Below are positions 37,073-46,322 of a DNA stretch of 64,000 nucleotides, piece after piece. The translations under genes and the position numbers were made by a program. Source of the DNA: Chlamydiia bacterium (GTDB taxonomy: Bacteria; Chlamydiota; Chlamydiia; Chlamydiales; Simkaniaceae); NCBI GenBank assembly GCA_030429605.1, contig JAUIEV010000004.1:124001-188000 (forward strand), written 5' to 3'. Below the pieces are notes generated by a model. It saw nothing but the letters and a program-made list of their open reading frames with translations. It made no database searches and was not told the DNA's origin. Within the stretch, counting starts at the first letter, position 1. Each line of letters opens with the position of its first letter.

Positions 37073-37832
37073 ACTTAAGTGTGTTATAAATAAATCTAAA
37101 TCCTCTCTCGAGTATTTTGTTGCTTGAAACGATTTTATTTCCTCCGTGAAAAATCGGCGCAGATTCATCCCAGGGAGGAAGGCGTTCTCCTTGTGCTCTT
37201 GCAGCCTCCTGATAGACCACCTCTCGTGATGGGTGAGAGGGTGTAACAACGTTATAGACACCATGTAAAGGCGTTTCTAGAGCAAAAAGAATAGCCCCTA
37301 TCACATCGTCTTTGTGAACCATATTTATAGGCCACTCTTTTGGACCTGTAATCTTTCCCCGCTGAAGAATACGCGAGAGAAGAGATCTTCCCGGGCCATA
37401 TATCCCACCTAATCGGAGAACACATGCTGTGTGTTGTTGTAAAAAAATATTCTCTGCTGCGAGAAGGTGCTTTTCACGTTCTGTTGCCGGAGTACATTCA
37501 TCCTGCTCAGCTACCTCTCCTTGGTGGTTTCCATAGACTCCTATCGACGAGGTGTAGATATGAAACGCATCTTTGCTGTATTTCATGATAAAACGTGCAA
37601 CATTTGGATACATTGAGTAGTCATTTTCATTTTTTGCGACCGTACATATTACAACATCAGCTTCATGAAGTGATTGTGTTATCAGTGGTTCCTCTCCAGC
37701 ATCAAATGAATAATGCGTATGTTCAGAAAACTCGGGGTGTGGTGTTTTTGTCACGAGCGTGAGATGGTTTTGTGAAAGATGGGCGGCAAGTGCAAGTCCG
37801 ATATATCCTGCCCCGAAAAGAACTATGTTCAT
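37059..37832 (-). CDS. NAD(P)-dependent epimerase/dehydratase family protein
   Basis: 257 residues with a Rossmann motif GAGYIG near residue 7 and the extended-SDR pattern: VICTVAKNE, YTSSIGVYG (the catalytic Ser-Tyr region), LRLGGIYGPGRS and the C-terminal VVTPSHPSRE. It resembles YeeZ-type members rather than sugar epimerases with YxxxK, so a sugar substrate is not certain. ATGA overlap with the upstream exonuclease gene makes it part of the exonuclease-epimerase-LysE operon. Confidence 0.8.
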   Translation of the reverse strand: MNIVLFGAGYIGLALAAHLSQNHLTLVTKTPHPEFSEHTHYSFDAGEEPLITQSLHEADVVICTVAKNENDYSMYPNVARFIMKYSKDAFHIYTSSIGVYGNHQGEVAEQDECTPATEREKHLLAAENIFLQQHTACVLRLGGIYGPGRSLLSRILQRGKITGPKEWPINMVHKDDVIGAILFALETPLHGVYNVVTPSHPSREVVYQEAARAQGERLPPWDESAPIFHGGNKIVSSNKILERGFRFIYNTLKYDDF

Positions 37833-38524
37833 GAGAGGTACCCGAGTTCAGTAAATCCTCCCTTAAGGGACTCGTTTTCGGGTTTTTCAAGAGCTCCGTT
37901 GTCAACAAGCCAGCTCACATAGCTTTTTGGAACATCTCTAAGAGGGCGTCCTTTGTACTTTCCAAATGGCATTTGCATTGTGGTCGCATCTTCTTTCAGG
38001 AGGTCGTAGATAGTGTCGATTGGAAGATCATCTGTCATTAAAGAAAATACTTGGTGTAAAATCACAACGTCGTCAAGTGCTCGGTGGGCATTATTTGCTG
38101 GAATCCCATGTATTTCTCTGAGGTGTTGCAGTGAATGCTTTGGAAGGTCGGGTCGATATTTTCTTGACCACTTTAGTGTATCGACGTACCTCCACTCAGG
38201 AAGCTCTACATTCGCTCGTTTATATTCATGGGTTAGTAATGGGTAGTCAAAATTGTCATTGTTGTGCGCAATGAGAATGACATCTCCCTCGCAAAAGTCT
38301 ATAAACTCTTGCGCTACTTCAGAAAAAGGGGGGGCATCTTTTACCATATCATCAGTGATTCCGGTAATTTTGCTTGCCTCTGCCGGAATAGGTATACGAG
38401 GGTTTACAAGCTTCTCGAACGTTCTGTTTTGGATTGGATCAAATGCAGCTATTTCAGTGATTCGATCTTGGTCAACTTTTACTCCAGTTGTTTCTGTATC
38501 GTAATATATTGGGCGTGCTCCCAC
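37829..38524 (-). CDS. DnaQ-like 3'-5' exonuclease with DUF3820 tail
   Basis: 231 residues from GTG 38524 (GAGAGG five bases upstream); the frame is open to 38644 but lacks support. The DEDDh active site is complete: YYDTETTG, IAHNNDNFDYPLL, and NAHRALDDVV. A small second domain, MPFGKYKGRPLRDVPKSYVSWLV, is the DUF3820 module seen fused to exonucleases in several bacteria. It may proofread DNA or process nucleic acids; it is not the polymerase III epsilon subunit with certainty. Related dnaQ-like genes occur near accA/msbA in Chlamydia. First gene of an overlapping three-gene operon. Confidence 0.85.
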   Translation of the reverse strand: MGARPIYYDTETTGVKVDQDRITEIAAFDPIQNRTFEKLVNPRIPIPAEASKITGITDDMVKDAPPFSEVAQEFIDFCEGDVILIAHNNDNFDYPLLTHEYKRANVELPEWRYVDTLKWSRKYRPDLPKHSLQHLREIHGIPANNAHRALDDVVILHQVFSLMTDDLPIDTIYDLLKEDATTMQMPFGKYKGRPLRDVPKSYVSWLVDNGALEKPENESLKGGFTELGYLS

Positions 38525-38574
38525 GGGTACCTCTCGTAGATTTCTAAAGAGTATTGTGCATGGAGGAAAAAAAA

Positions 38575-38603
38575 TTGTCAAAATCTCAATGAAAACGTAT
38601 ATT
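38575..38603 (+). promoter_or_regulatory. Strong promoter before the PLD-like gene
   Basis: TTGTCA (38575-38580) and TATATT (38598-38603), 17 bases apart, each matching five of six consensus bases. Transcription would begin near 38610 and give a ~20-base leader. Confidence 0.65.
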
Positions 38604-38632
38604 CTACGCCTGTCAAAAAGGAAGGGTTGTGT

Positions 38633-39157
38633 ATGGGTCGACAAATAATACTATTCGTTTTGTGTTGTATATGTTCAGCCAAAGGGCTGTTTGCAAATGA
38701 ACATTGCAAGGCACTTTTTAGCGGACAAGATGAGCTGATTGAACGATTAGTCAGTGACATCAAGTCTGAGAAATACCTCATTCAGATTGCTGCCTCAAGA
38801 GTGACCAATCGTAAAGTCATAAATGCGCTTATAGCTGCAAAGCGAAAGGGGATTGTGGTTGAAGTCATTCTTGATGATATGAAAGACAGACCTTCATCAA
38901 GCGTTCGCGACCTTTTTAAAAATAATGTGCCTGTTTTTGTCTATCGGCCGAAGCATTATTTCAAAAAACCACATATTCTCCATAAGTTCTGTGTCCTTTC
39001 AGATAAGGTATGGATGGGAAACTTTGTTATCAATAGAGCTCGAAAAGCAACATTACGAGAAAGTGCTGTTGTGATTTCACATAAGGATGTCATCGAGGAC
39101 TTCATGCGTGAATTTGAGTACTTGAAACACACTGAATGTAAAAGAGCAATACTATGA
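38633..39157 (+). CDS. Phospholipase D-like protein with degenerate HKD motif, exported
   Basis: 174 residues from ATG 38633 (GGAAGGG upstream). A signal peptide (MGRQIILFVLCCICSAKGLFA) precedes a single PLD-like domain. The expected H-x-K-x4-D sequence reads L-H-K-F-C-V-L-S-D here: the first histidine position is Leu and the aspartate is shifted by one, but LHKFCVLSDKVWMGNFVIN is clearly of the family. A single HKD would need a dimer to act. The enzyme may be inactive or bind lipid. The stop overlaps the start of a small lipoprotein gene (ATGA). Confidence 0.75.
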   Translation: MGRQIILFVLCCICSAKGLFANEHCKALFSGQDELIERLVSDIKSEKYLIQIAASRVTNRKVINALIAAKRKGIVVEVILDDMKDRPSSSVRDLFKNNVPVFVYRPKHYFKKPHILHKFCVLSDKVWMGNFVINRARKATLRESAVVISHKDVIEDFMREFEYLKHTECKRAIL

Positions 39158-39333
39158 TAAAGAAACGCGCAATACAAAAAAGTCTCTTTTGGTGTGTATT
39201 GCTGGGTCTATGTTTCACACTAAGCGGATGTTTTGTTGCATCTTCGTCTGATAATCCCTACAATACAGTCCCAACAACGAATAACCCACACGTTGTTCCT
39301 TCAAGACCCATTCCAGGTGGAATGGCATACTAG
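39154..39333 (+). CDS. Small lipoprotein, 59 residues
   Basis: A gene of only 59 codons starting at ATG 39154. Signal peptide with lipobox LSGC (residues 23-26: MIKKRAIQKS...LCFTLSGC), then a short Ser-, Asn- and Pro-rich tail ending IPGGMAY. Its start overlaps the PLD-like gene's stop by ATGA, so it is translated with it. The mature part of ~34 residues is likely to be anchored in a membrane and to have a structural or adaptor role. No family recognised. Confidence 0.75.
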   Translation: MIKKRAIQKSLFWCVLLGLCFTLSGCFVASSSDNPYNTVPTTNNPHVVPSRPIPGGMAY

Positions 39334-39398
39334 AGCATTTGCTAATTAAGCAGATTTGCGCTATTTTAAAATAAAGATCAGTTATATTTTAGGGATGC

Positions 39399-40427
39399 AT
39401 GGCAGAAAACAACGTTGAATATAACTTTCTCAAATCGAACGAGAAAGAAGTTCTTCACACTCTAGGCAAAGAAACGTTTCTTTCAGTGCTTCGGGAGATG
39501 CTGTTAATTCGCAATTTTGAATTACGAGCAGAAGCTGCCTACCAGCAGGGAAAAGTCGGCGGATTTTTCCATGCGTATGTTGGTCAAGAAGCTATTCAGA
39601 CGGCTGCTGTCTCAGCACTTGGCGTAGAGCCAAATTGGTGGATTACAACATACAGATGTCATGCTCTTGCTTTATTGACTGGGGTGACTCCAAATGAAAT
39701 AATGGCTGAGCTATATGGAAAAAAAACGGGAAATGCTTTTGGAAGAGGTGGAAGTATGCACCTTTATTCTGATCGACTTCTTGGAGGCTTCGGAATCGTC
39801 GGTGGCCATGTTCCAATTGCAGCAGGAGCCGCGTTTTCGTTAAAATACAGAAAAGAAGAAGGTGTGGCGGTTTGCTTTCTCGGTGATGGAGCCGTGGTTC
39901 AAGGTGCTTTTCATGAATCAATGAATCTTGCAGCTTTATGGGATCTTCCTCTTATTGTTGTTATTGAGAATAACCAATGGGGAATGGGAACCGCTGTACG
40001 TAGAGCTGTTTGTGTACAACCTATAGCTGAGCATTTTGCAAAGGGGTACGGCATAGAGTCGATCACATTTGATGGAATGAGCTACCCAGATGCATATACA
40101 GCGTTTTCAAAAGCAAAAGAGTATGTGAAAAAACATGGGCGTCCAATCCTCATGGAAGCTGTCACTGAACGATTTAAGGGACATTCTGTGTCTGACCCGG
40201 GGCTGTACCGATCAAAGGATGCCTTACAAAAGGCGATGGAAAAAGATCCAATTGCTCGAATGAAGACATGGGGGATAGAAGCGAATTTTCTCGATGAGGA
40301 TGAGTTCAAACGTCTTGACAAAGCGTGTAAAGACGAGGTCATTGCAGCCATGAAGTTTGCAGATGAAAGTCCTGACCCTGATCCTGCTGAACTAGAAAAC
40401 GATGTGTTTGCTCCGGAGGACAACTAA
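39399..40427 (+). CDS. pdhA: Pyruvate dehydrogenase E1 alpha
   Basis: 342 residues. The thiamine-diphosphate motif GDGAVVQGAFHESMNLAAL...NN is complete near residue 168, and the phosphorylation-loop-like FKGHSVSDPGLYR is present. With PdhB it decarboxylates pyruvate and passes the acetyl group to PdhC. Its TAA overlaps the pdhB ATG by one base. The order pdhABC is that of Chlamydia (CT245-CT247). No lpd (E3) is in the window. Confidence 0.97.
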   Translation: MAENNVEYNFLKSNEKEVLHTLGKETFLSVLREMLLIRNFELRAEAAYQQGKVGGFFHAYVGQEAIQTAAVSALGVEPNWWITTYRCHALALLTGVTPNEIMAELYGKKTGNAFGRGGSMHLYSDRLLGGFGIVGGHVPIAAGAAFSLKYRKEEGVAVCFLGDGAVVQGAFHESMNLAALWDLPLIVVIENNQWGMGTAVRRAVCVQPIAEHFAKGYGIESITFDGMSYPDAYTAFSKAKEYVKKHGRPILMEAVTERFKGHSVSDPGLYRSKDALQKAMEKDPIARMKTWGIEANFLDEDEFKRLDKACKDEVIAAMKFADESPDPDPAELENDVFAPEDN

Positions 40428-41410
40428 TGGGTATGCAAGAAGTTGAGCTCAGAGAAGCACTACGCCAAGCTCTTGATGAAGAGATGACTCGTGACGATGC
40501 CGTCTTTGTGATGGGAGAGGAAGTTGCAGAATACAATGGAGCATATAAAGTCACAAAAGGCATGCTGGATAAATGGGGAAGTGACCGAGTAATAGATACT
40601 CCGATTTCAGAAAACGGCTTTGCTGGACTTTGTATAGGGGCTGCAGCAACTGGACTTCGTCCGGTTGTTGAGTTTATGAGTTTTAATTTTTCTTTTGTCG
40701 CATTTGACCAGCTTGTTTCAAATGCAGTAAAAATGTACTACATGTCTGGAAATCGATTTTCAATTCCTATTGTTTTTCGAGGGCCAAATGGAGCTGCAGC
40801 ACAGGTTTCTTGCCAGCATTCTCACTGCGTTGAAGCGATGTACGGAAATTTACCTGGATTCATTATTATAGCTCCAAGTAACCCGTATGATGCAAAGGGG
40901 TTGTTAAAAGCGGCAATTCGCTCGAATAATCCAGTGATTTTTCTTGAGAATGAGCTTGATTATGGAATGAAGATGGAAATTCCTGAAGAGGAGTATCTTG
41001 TTCCTATTGGCAAAGCAAAGGTGTTGAAAGAAGGGGCAGATATTACACTTATCTCTCATAGTCGCATGCTGAAGTTTTGCCAGGAAGCAGCTCAATCAAT
41101 CGAAAAAAAGGAAGGGATTTCGGTAGAAATTATTGATCTTCGGACAATCAAACCGCTTGATACAGCGACGATCGTCCACTCAGTGCAAAAAACAAATAGA
41201 TGTGTCCTTGTTGAAGAGGGGCATATGTTTGCAGGCGTTTCAGCAGAGGTAGGATTCCAAATTCAAGAGCACTGCTTTGATTATCTTGATGCTCCTATTG
41301 TACGAGTGTGTCAAAAAGAGACCCCGCTTCCATATGCAAAGAATATGGAGCAAGCATCACAACCGAATACTAAGCGAATAGAGAGTGCCCTCTATGAGGT
41401 ACTAAAGTAA
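40427..41410 (+). CDS. pdhB: Pyruvate dehydrogenase E1 beta
   Basis: 327 residues, typical for E1 beta. ELREALRQALDEEM opens it, followed by GEEVAEYNGAYKVTKG, and the C-terminal transketolase part has VEIIDLRTIKPLD. It makes the active site of E1 together with PdhA. Translationally coupled to pdhA (TAATG) and 13 bases before pdhC. Confidence 0.97.
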   Translation: MGMQEVELREALRQALDEEMTRDDAVFVMGEEVAEYNGAYKVTKGMLDKWGSDRVIDTPISENGFAGLCIGAAATGLRPVVEFMSFNFSFVAFDQLVSNAVKMYYMSGNRFSIPIVFRGPNGAAAQVSCQHSHCVEAMYGNLPGFIIIAPSNPYDAKGLLKAAIRSNNPVIFLENELDYGMKMEIPEEEYLVPIGKAKVLKEGADITLISHSRMLKFCQEAAQSIEKKEGISVEIIDLRTIKPLDTATIVHSVQKTNRCVLVEEGHMFAGVSAEVGFQIQEHCFDYLDAPIVRVCQKETPLPYAKNMEQASQPNTKRIESALYEVLK

Positions 41411-41423
41411 AGGAAGTAATTCA

Positions 41424-42722
41424 ATGCCATTTACTGTGACTATGCCAAAACTTTCTCCAACCATGGAAGGTGGAACCATTGTAAAATGGCACGTGCAAGA
41501 AGGTGATTTTGTTGAAGCTGGAGCGCTTTTGATAGAAGTGGCGACAGATAAGGCGACAGTAGAGTACAATGCACTAGATGAAGGGTACCTCCGCAAAATT
41601 GTTGCGCAAGAGGGTGGTGATGTACGGGTTAATGAACCGATTGCTATTTTTTCTGAGACAGAAGATGAAAGCCTTGAAGGGTATGAGGTTCAAGAGCCGC
41701 CAACTGAGCATGAAACGGCAGACGCTGAACCGACTGAAGAAAAGAAAGAAGAAATACCCTCAAAACAAACTCCTTCGCCAACGACAGGTCTTTCGCAGCC
41801 CTCGTTTGTACCACTTCCTCCTCCCGAGCAGTACGCATTTCCGCACAATGCATTCCCAAAAGAGCAGCGGCTTCGTAGTTCACCACTTGCAAGAAAAATT
41901 GCGGAAGAGAAAGGACTTGATATATCAACGGTCCAGGGAACTGGTCCTGGTGGACGAGTGACATCACGAGATCTTGATTTTGCTGAATCAAATGCAGTAG
42001 CAACGTTCTCTCGTCAAGAATCACCAAATGAGCAAGCGGGCAGTTTTGACGAGGTTCCTCTCACTCCTATGAGAAAAGCTATAGGGGAAAGACTTCAGGC
42101 GTCAAAAACGTTTATTCCTCATTTCTATGTTCAACAAGAAGTAGATGCGGCTCCACTGATTGCTGCTCGCGAGCAGCTTAAGGCGAATGGCGTGAAAGTT
42201 ACATTTAATGACTTCATTGTCAGAGCGACGGCTCTTGCCCTTCGGCAACATCCTGGTGTGAATACAGGTTTTAACTCTGAAAAAAATACACTTATTCGCT
42301 TTAAAACAATTGATATCTCCATTGCTGTCAGCTTGCCAGATGGGTTGATTACTCCAATCGTTCGGCATGCCGATTATTTGAACCTTGGTCAAATCTCTTC
42401 TGAAGTAAAGCGGCTTGCGCAGAAGGCAAAAAGCGGAAAGCTTATGCCAGAAGAATACCAAGGGGGGTCTTTTACGATTTCAAACCTTGGTATGTATGGA
42501 ATCAATGATTTTCAAGCAGTGATTAACCCGCCGCAAAGCGCTATTCTTGCTGTTGGTGGTATGATTGACAAACCTGTGGTAAAAGGGGGGCGAGTTGTTC
42601 CTGGAAAGGTGTTGACACTATCCCTTTCAAGTGACCATAGAGTGGTCGATGGTGCTGATGCTGCACAATTTCTCAAAACTATACAAAAGCTTCTAGAATC
42701 ACCCTCTATTCTTCTTATTTAA
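41424..42722 (+). CDS. pdhC: Pyruvate dehydrogenase E2, dihydrolipoamide acetyltransferase
   Basis: 432 residues in the order lipoyl domain (lipoyl-Lys in ATDKATVEYN near residue 46), acidic/Pro linker (~85-145), E3-binding domain (SSPLARKIAEEKGLD), second linker, and catalytic domain with DHRVVDG near residue 393. One lipoyl domain, as in many bacteria. It forms the core of the complex. AAGGAAG ribosome site before the ATG. A weak stem-loop (CGCCG/CGGCG at ~42724-42750) follows, between convergent genes. Confidence 0.97.
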   Translation: MPFTVTMPKLSPTMEGGTIVKWHVQEGDFVEAGALLIEVATDKATVEYNALDEGYLRKIVAQEGGDVRVNEPIAIFSETEDESLEGYEVQEPPTEHETADAEPTEEKKEEIPSKQTPSPTTGLSQPSFVPLPPPEQYAFPHNAFPKEQRLRSSPLARKIAEEKGLDISTVQGTGPGGRVTSRDLDFAESNAVATFSRQESPNEQAGSFDEVPLTPMRKAIGERLQASKTFIPHFYVQQEVDAAPLIAAREQLKANGVKVTFNDFIVRATALALRQHPGVNTGFNSEKNTLIRFKTIDISIAVSLPDGLITPIVRHADYLNLGQISSEVKRLAQKAKSGKLMPEEYQGGSFTISNLGMYGINDFQAVINPPQSAILAVGGMIDKPVVKGGRVVPGKVLTLSLSSDHRVVDGADAAQFLKTIQKLLESPSILLI

Positions 42723-42761
42723 GACGCCGCTTTTCTAAACGGCGCCTTAAGAAAGCATTTC

Positions 42762-44828
42762 TTACGTACGAAGTGCAGCAACTGCAGCGACGACCTCTGC
42801 ATTGAGGATAAATCGTCCTACATTGTTTTTGCCAAAGTGGATATCACCTTCGTCATTTTTTCCATTTGCGTTGTACACTGCTTCAAAGACAGTTCCTAGC
42901 TCACTTTCTGCATATGTGTCTCGTAGGAACCGAACAACGTCTTGTGCATGAGCTGGATAGCTTCGAAGAAGCTCTACAGCAGCGTGCAGACGTGCTGATT
43001 TTTCTTTTTCTGTGCTTTGTATCTCAACGAGAAGATCTACTTCAGAAAGCTCTTCATCAATTGAAGCGCATTCAGATGCAACGCTTGAGGCGTCAGCTCG
43101 ATCATCTGCAACCGGATGTGGTGCCGTGATTTCTTCTCTTTCTACATCATGAAGGAGAAGTACAGGAGAATAGGTGAGCGCGTTTTTTGCTAAAAGCAGT
43201 GTAAACAGCCGATGCATATTTTGTGAGAGGAGGTTTTTTTGCCCCCACAAAGGATCAGCATCAATGAGTGGACGCAGAGTTCTATGCTCTTTTCCGGAAC
43301 GGTTCCATGCAGTAGTAACTGCTGCGAGTCCATCTGAAGACACAGCAAAAAACCGGTGTAATACATGATGTAAAAGAGCTGTATTCAGGCTCTTTTTCAG
43401 AGCACTATAGAGAACAGGGTCTGCAAGTCGCAGAGGAAGGAGTGCGCGATGTGACTCAGGGCATACAGTATCTTCAGAGAGCGCATCTAGAAACACTCCT
43501 CGAAATCCTGGGCACACAGATTCGACTTGGGAAATAGCTCCCTCCATGTCCATGTACGTAATTGGATATGCTACATCTATATCATCTTCTGTCAGTGCTT
43601 CAATGATCTTTTGCATGGAAGCAAGTCCGGTATACGCAGTAGCTATTTCTTTTTGATGGGCTCCTTCAAGCGACGTGACTCTTGGCAGTGACTCAAGAGG
43701 TGTTTCAGGATTCACGACAAAATGACATTTGACTGCCAAAGTAGTAAAATTGACCGCTCTATAAAATAGCTGTAGGGAATCATGTCTATGCACTCCTTCA
43801 AAATCAGCGGGCGAGAGAAAACGTGCCATTTCGTTGACAGCCTCTTTGCTCATGCCCCTTGTGATTGCCCATCTATCAAGTTCTTTGAAAAGTGCTTTTT
43901 TTACATTTGCCCTGTGTGCCGTGTCCGTCCAAAGGGTTGTTTCATACTCTGCTTTTCCACAGAGGCTTCTCAACGTGTTTTTCATTCTGGACGGATTGAA
44001 TCCTTCCCCATGAACCTCTTCTAACTCTTCAAGAAGTGCTTCAAAAGTTTCTCCTGTCGGTTTTGCGGGGGAGTCGCTTGCGAGTTCGCTTACTGCAAAC
44101 AAAAATTCGCATCCCTTTTGGTATGCAATGTGACTGGAGGGAGTGGTACCGGCTCTTTCAGCAAATACGTGTTCGAAATCTGTAAACTCGTGCTCTAGCT
44201 TAAGTGTCTCTTCTACATGGACAGCACAATCATGAAATCTACTCCAACGAGCAAATAGAGCTGTTGCATCATTTGTCTCTACGCATTGGACAAGATCACA
44301 CACCTCAGTGAGTGGAGCTTCTCGCACAATACATTTTGTGCGCACAACTCCAAAAAGGTGTTTTTCGCATTGGGTCAAGCATGAAGCTGTAGCTTCAGTT
44401 GAAGCGCTCCTCTTAAAAACTGCAAAAAGGCCATATAGTATTCCTTCAAGAACAACCTCTCGTTCTTTTTCTGAGAGAGGCAGGTTTGGAAGTTCGTGTC
44501 TTCCAAAAGGAGAGAAGTCAGCATCGTCAGAGTATTCGCACGCCTCACTTACTTCTCTCAGAATCAGATCACCTTCAGGCATCGAAGAAAGAGCATGTTT
44601 CATAGCTGTAAAAAAAGCCTGTTTATCTGATGATAAAGCGCCATCTATTAGGGTGTTTTGTAGTTGTAGACATACATGTAGAAGAGCTGCATGCGGTTGA
44701 ATAGATTCAGCATACGCTGAGAGATCGGGCTTTTCAGCTGGACTCAGTGGCTGTGGATCGTGTGGAACACGTGTATTTAAGCAATCTAGTACTGCGCGTA
44801 GAGCGCTATTTGATAGTGAAGTAAGCAT
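42762..44828 (-). CDS. Unknown protein 1 of a three-member tandem family (688 residues)
   Basis: 688 residues, soluble, Ala/Leu/Glu-rich and mostly helical; no signal peptide or known domain. It shares with its two upstream neighbours a module: a start around GFNPSRMKN (277), ELDRW at 316-320, and HRHDSLQLFYRAVNFTT at 347-363. The C-terminal half (~370-688) is unlike the others. The ATG has GGAGG upstream, directly after a terminator-like hairpin (44841-44874), so expression may depend on read-through or on control at that hairpin. Function unknown. Convergent with pdhC. I treat it as a candidate secreted or lineage-specific factor, on context alone. Confidence 0.75.
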   Translation of the reverse strand: MLTSLSNSALRAVLDCLNTRVPHDPQPLSPAEKPDLSAYAESIQPHAALLHVCLQLQNTLIDGALSSDKQAFFTAMKHALSSMPEGDLILREVSEACEYSDDADFSPFGRHELPNLPLSEKEREVVLEGILYGLFAVFKRSASTEATASCLTQCEKHLFGVVRTKCIVREAPLTEVCDLVQCVETNDATALFARWSRFHDCAVHVEETLKLEHEFTDFEHVFAERAGTTPSSHIAYQKGCEFLFAVSELASDSPAKPTGETFEALLEELEEVHGEGFNPSRMKNTLRSLCGKAEYETTLWTDTAHRANVKKALFKELDRWAITRGMSKEAVNEMARFLSPADFEGVHRHDSLQLFYRAVNFTTLAVKCHFVVNPETPLESLPRVTSLEGAHQKEIATAYTGLASMQKIIEALTEDDIDVAYPITYMDMEGAISQVESVCPGFRGVFLDALSEDTVCPESHRALLPLRLADPVLYSALKKSLNTALLHHVLHRFFAVSSDGLAAVTTAWNRSGKEHRTLRPLIDADPLWGQKNLLSQNMHRLFTLLLAKNALTYSPVLLLHDVEREEITAPHPVADDRADASSVASECASIDEELSEVDLLVEIQSTEKEKSARLHAAVELLRSYPAHAQDVVRFLRDTYAESELGTVFEAVYNANGKNDEGDIHFGKNNVGRFILNAEVVAAVAALRT

Positions 44829-44840
44829 TAAACCTCCAAA

Positions 44841-44874
44841 AATTACGCGGGAATTGTAGAATACCCGCGTAATT
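44841..44874 (-). terminator. Hairpin between unknown proteins 2 and 1 (terminator or attenuator)
   Basis: AATTACGCGGG (44841-44851) and CCCGCGTAATT (44864-44874) form a perfect 11-bp stem; on the minus strand it is followed by TTT, then directly by GGAGG and the ATG of the next gene at 44828. Confidence 0.7.
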
Positions 44875-44915
44875 TACCCCACCAAAAAAAAGAAGCTTAT
44901 ATACGTTCTTTGGCT

Positions 44916-46322
44916 TTATGCAGCGTACTTTTGCTTAAGGCGCTCTATGATAGCCTTCCACAAATGACTTTGGGGTATATTTGGATCAAATCTATGGTTA
45001 TCAACCCATTCATCTTCTTCTGTTGCCAAGCCTGCAGCACGCGCTGAAGCTTTGAAAACTTGATCAATCCATGCAAAATCTGAATCTTCTTCAGGCTCTC
45101 CTTTTCGACGGGCATCTTCTGGATTTGATAACCGAAAGGACATCCGAGTAAAGAAATATGCAGTTTCTGCCACCGATCTTTTAAGAGACTCCCTAAATTT
45201 TGGATACGAGAGAATTCTTTCTACGTCTTCTTCCATTGAAGAAGGAATACCCAAGCCCCTGGCAAAATGTTTGAGGACTTGAGTTTTAAACCCTCTTGCC
45301 GGGAATGACGTATCTACAATTTCAAGTTCTCTTTCGATATCTTTACAGGAGCTTTCATGGCATGCAAGCGTCGAGAGAAGTCGAGAAAGTGCTTTATGTG
45401 CGGTTTGTGCTTGTTCAACTGCACCCACCAAGGCAGCTGGGACTTCTCCGGCTTCCAATTCCCTTGGAACTGGTGGGAAAAAAGATCTATGTGAGGGTTT
45501 TTCAATACTGTCTTTTCTAGCAATCGTAAGGTTCAGGGCTTCAAACCAGAGTGACAAAGAGTCATGCCTTTTGATTTCACCGAGATTATGTATCCCAGGG
45601 GTCTTTTCTTCAAGAAGGTACCATACCGATCCATCAAAGTTGTCCATATCAATAGAAAATGTTGTTTCAGCCCACGTATCGAGTTCAGTAAAAAAAGCAG
45701 CTCGAATTTCATTTTTATATTCTACTGAACCGAATTTCGCAGAAAGCTCGCTTCGATCACATCCGATTTTTTCTGCTGCTGCTTCAAATACTCTCTCAGA
45801 TGTGAAATGTTCCTGCTCACACCTTCCCAAAATTTCCGCTACTATTGCATGATCTGGAAAAGGTCCAGAATAACTATCCGGTGCCTCAGATTCGAGCGCA
45901 AGAAAAAGCATTTCTCCTTGCTTCCATACGTGCTTTGCTAGTGTAGGGAGCGCATTCAAATCTTCCTGATGTACGCACATGGTCTCAAGTGTTCCATCAA
46001 TGAAAGGTGGGTATGCTGTAAAACATGTAGTTGGCGGAGTTTCTGGAGAAGGGGAAGCATCATCTGCTGCTGCGGCGCTGTCGTCCTCTGTATTTTCTGG
46101 TGCAGCTCGTCCTACAGGAGGAGGTGTAATTCGTAGTTCACTCAGAGGGGGTGGTGAACTCTCTAAAGGAGTTCTAGCTGTTGCCATAACTCGGTCTCTT
46201 ACCTCGTCTACCCGTGGCTCCGTCGCAGCCTCTCGCCTCTCTTGTGGTGGTTCTTCGAGTCTTCCAGCTCTTGATGCTGCTGCTAATTCAGCAGCTCGAG
46301 ATCCTCCAAAACAACAAGCCAT
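44916..46322 (-). CDS. Unknown protein 2 of the three-member family (468 residues)
   Basis: 468 residues. The start MACCFGG has two cysteines, which could be acylated. Residues ~20-100 are disordered and low in complexity (Ala, Pro, Glu, Ser). The shared module is clear: HFTSERVFEAAAEK (172), FTELDTWAE (211-219) and KRHDSLSLWFEALNLT (251-266). A third shared helical part follows (~330-395, RGFKTQVLKHFARG). No membrane span. GGAGG six bases before the ATG. A hairpin terminator for the preceding gene lies at 46439. Function unknown. Confidence 0.75.
   Translation of the reverse strand: MACCFGGSRAAELAAASRAGRLEEPPQERREAATEPRVDEVRDRVMATARTPLESSPPPLSELRITPPPVGRAAPENTEDDSAAAADDASPSPETPPTTCFTAYPPFIDGTLETMCVHQEDLNALPTLAKHVWKQGEMLFLALESEAPDSYSGPFPDHAIVAEILGRCEQEHFTSERVFEAAAEKIGCDRSELSAKFGSVEYKNEIRAAFFTELDTWAETTFSIDMDNFDGSVWYLLEEKTPGIHNLGEIKRHDSLSLWFEALNLTIARKDSIEKPSHRSFFPPVPRELEAGEVPAALVGAVEQAQTAHKALSRLLSTLACHESSCKDIERELEIVDTSFPARGFKTQVLKHFARGLGIPSSMEEDVERILSYPKFRESLKRSVAETAYFFTRMSFRLSNPEDARRKGEPEEDSDFAWIDQVFKASARAAGLATEEDEWVDNHRFDPNIPQSHLWKAIIERLKQKYAA

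Noticed and set aside
38627-38632. TTG at 38627 as start of the PLD-like gene
   Set aside because: ATG 38633 has the better-placed GGAAGGG and gives a normal signal peptide.
42724-42761. Stem-loop (CGCCG/CGGCG) between pdhC and the 688-residue gene as a terminator
   Set aside because: The stem has a mismatch and no T-run follows on either strand; too weak to list as a feature.
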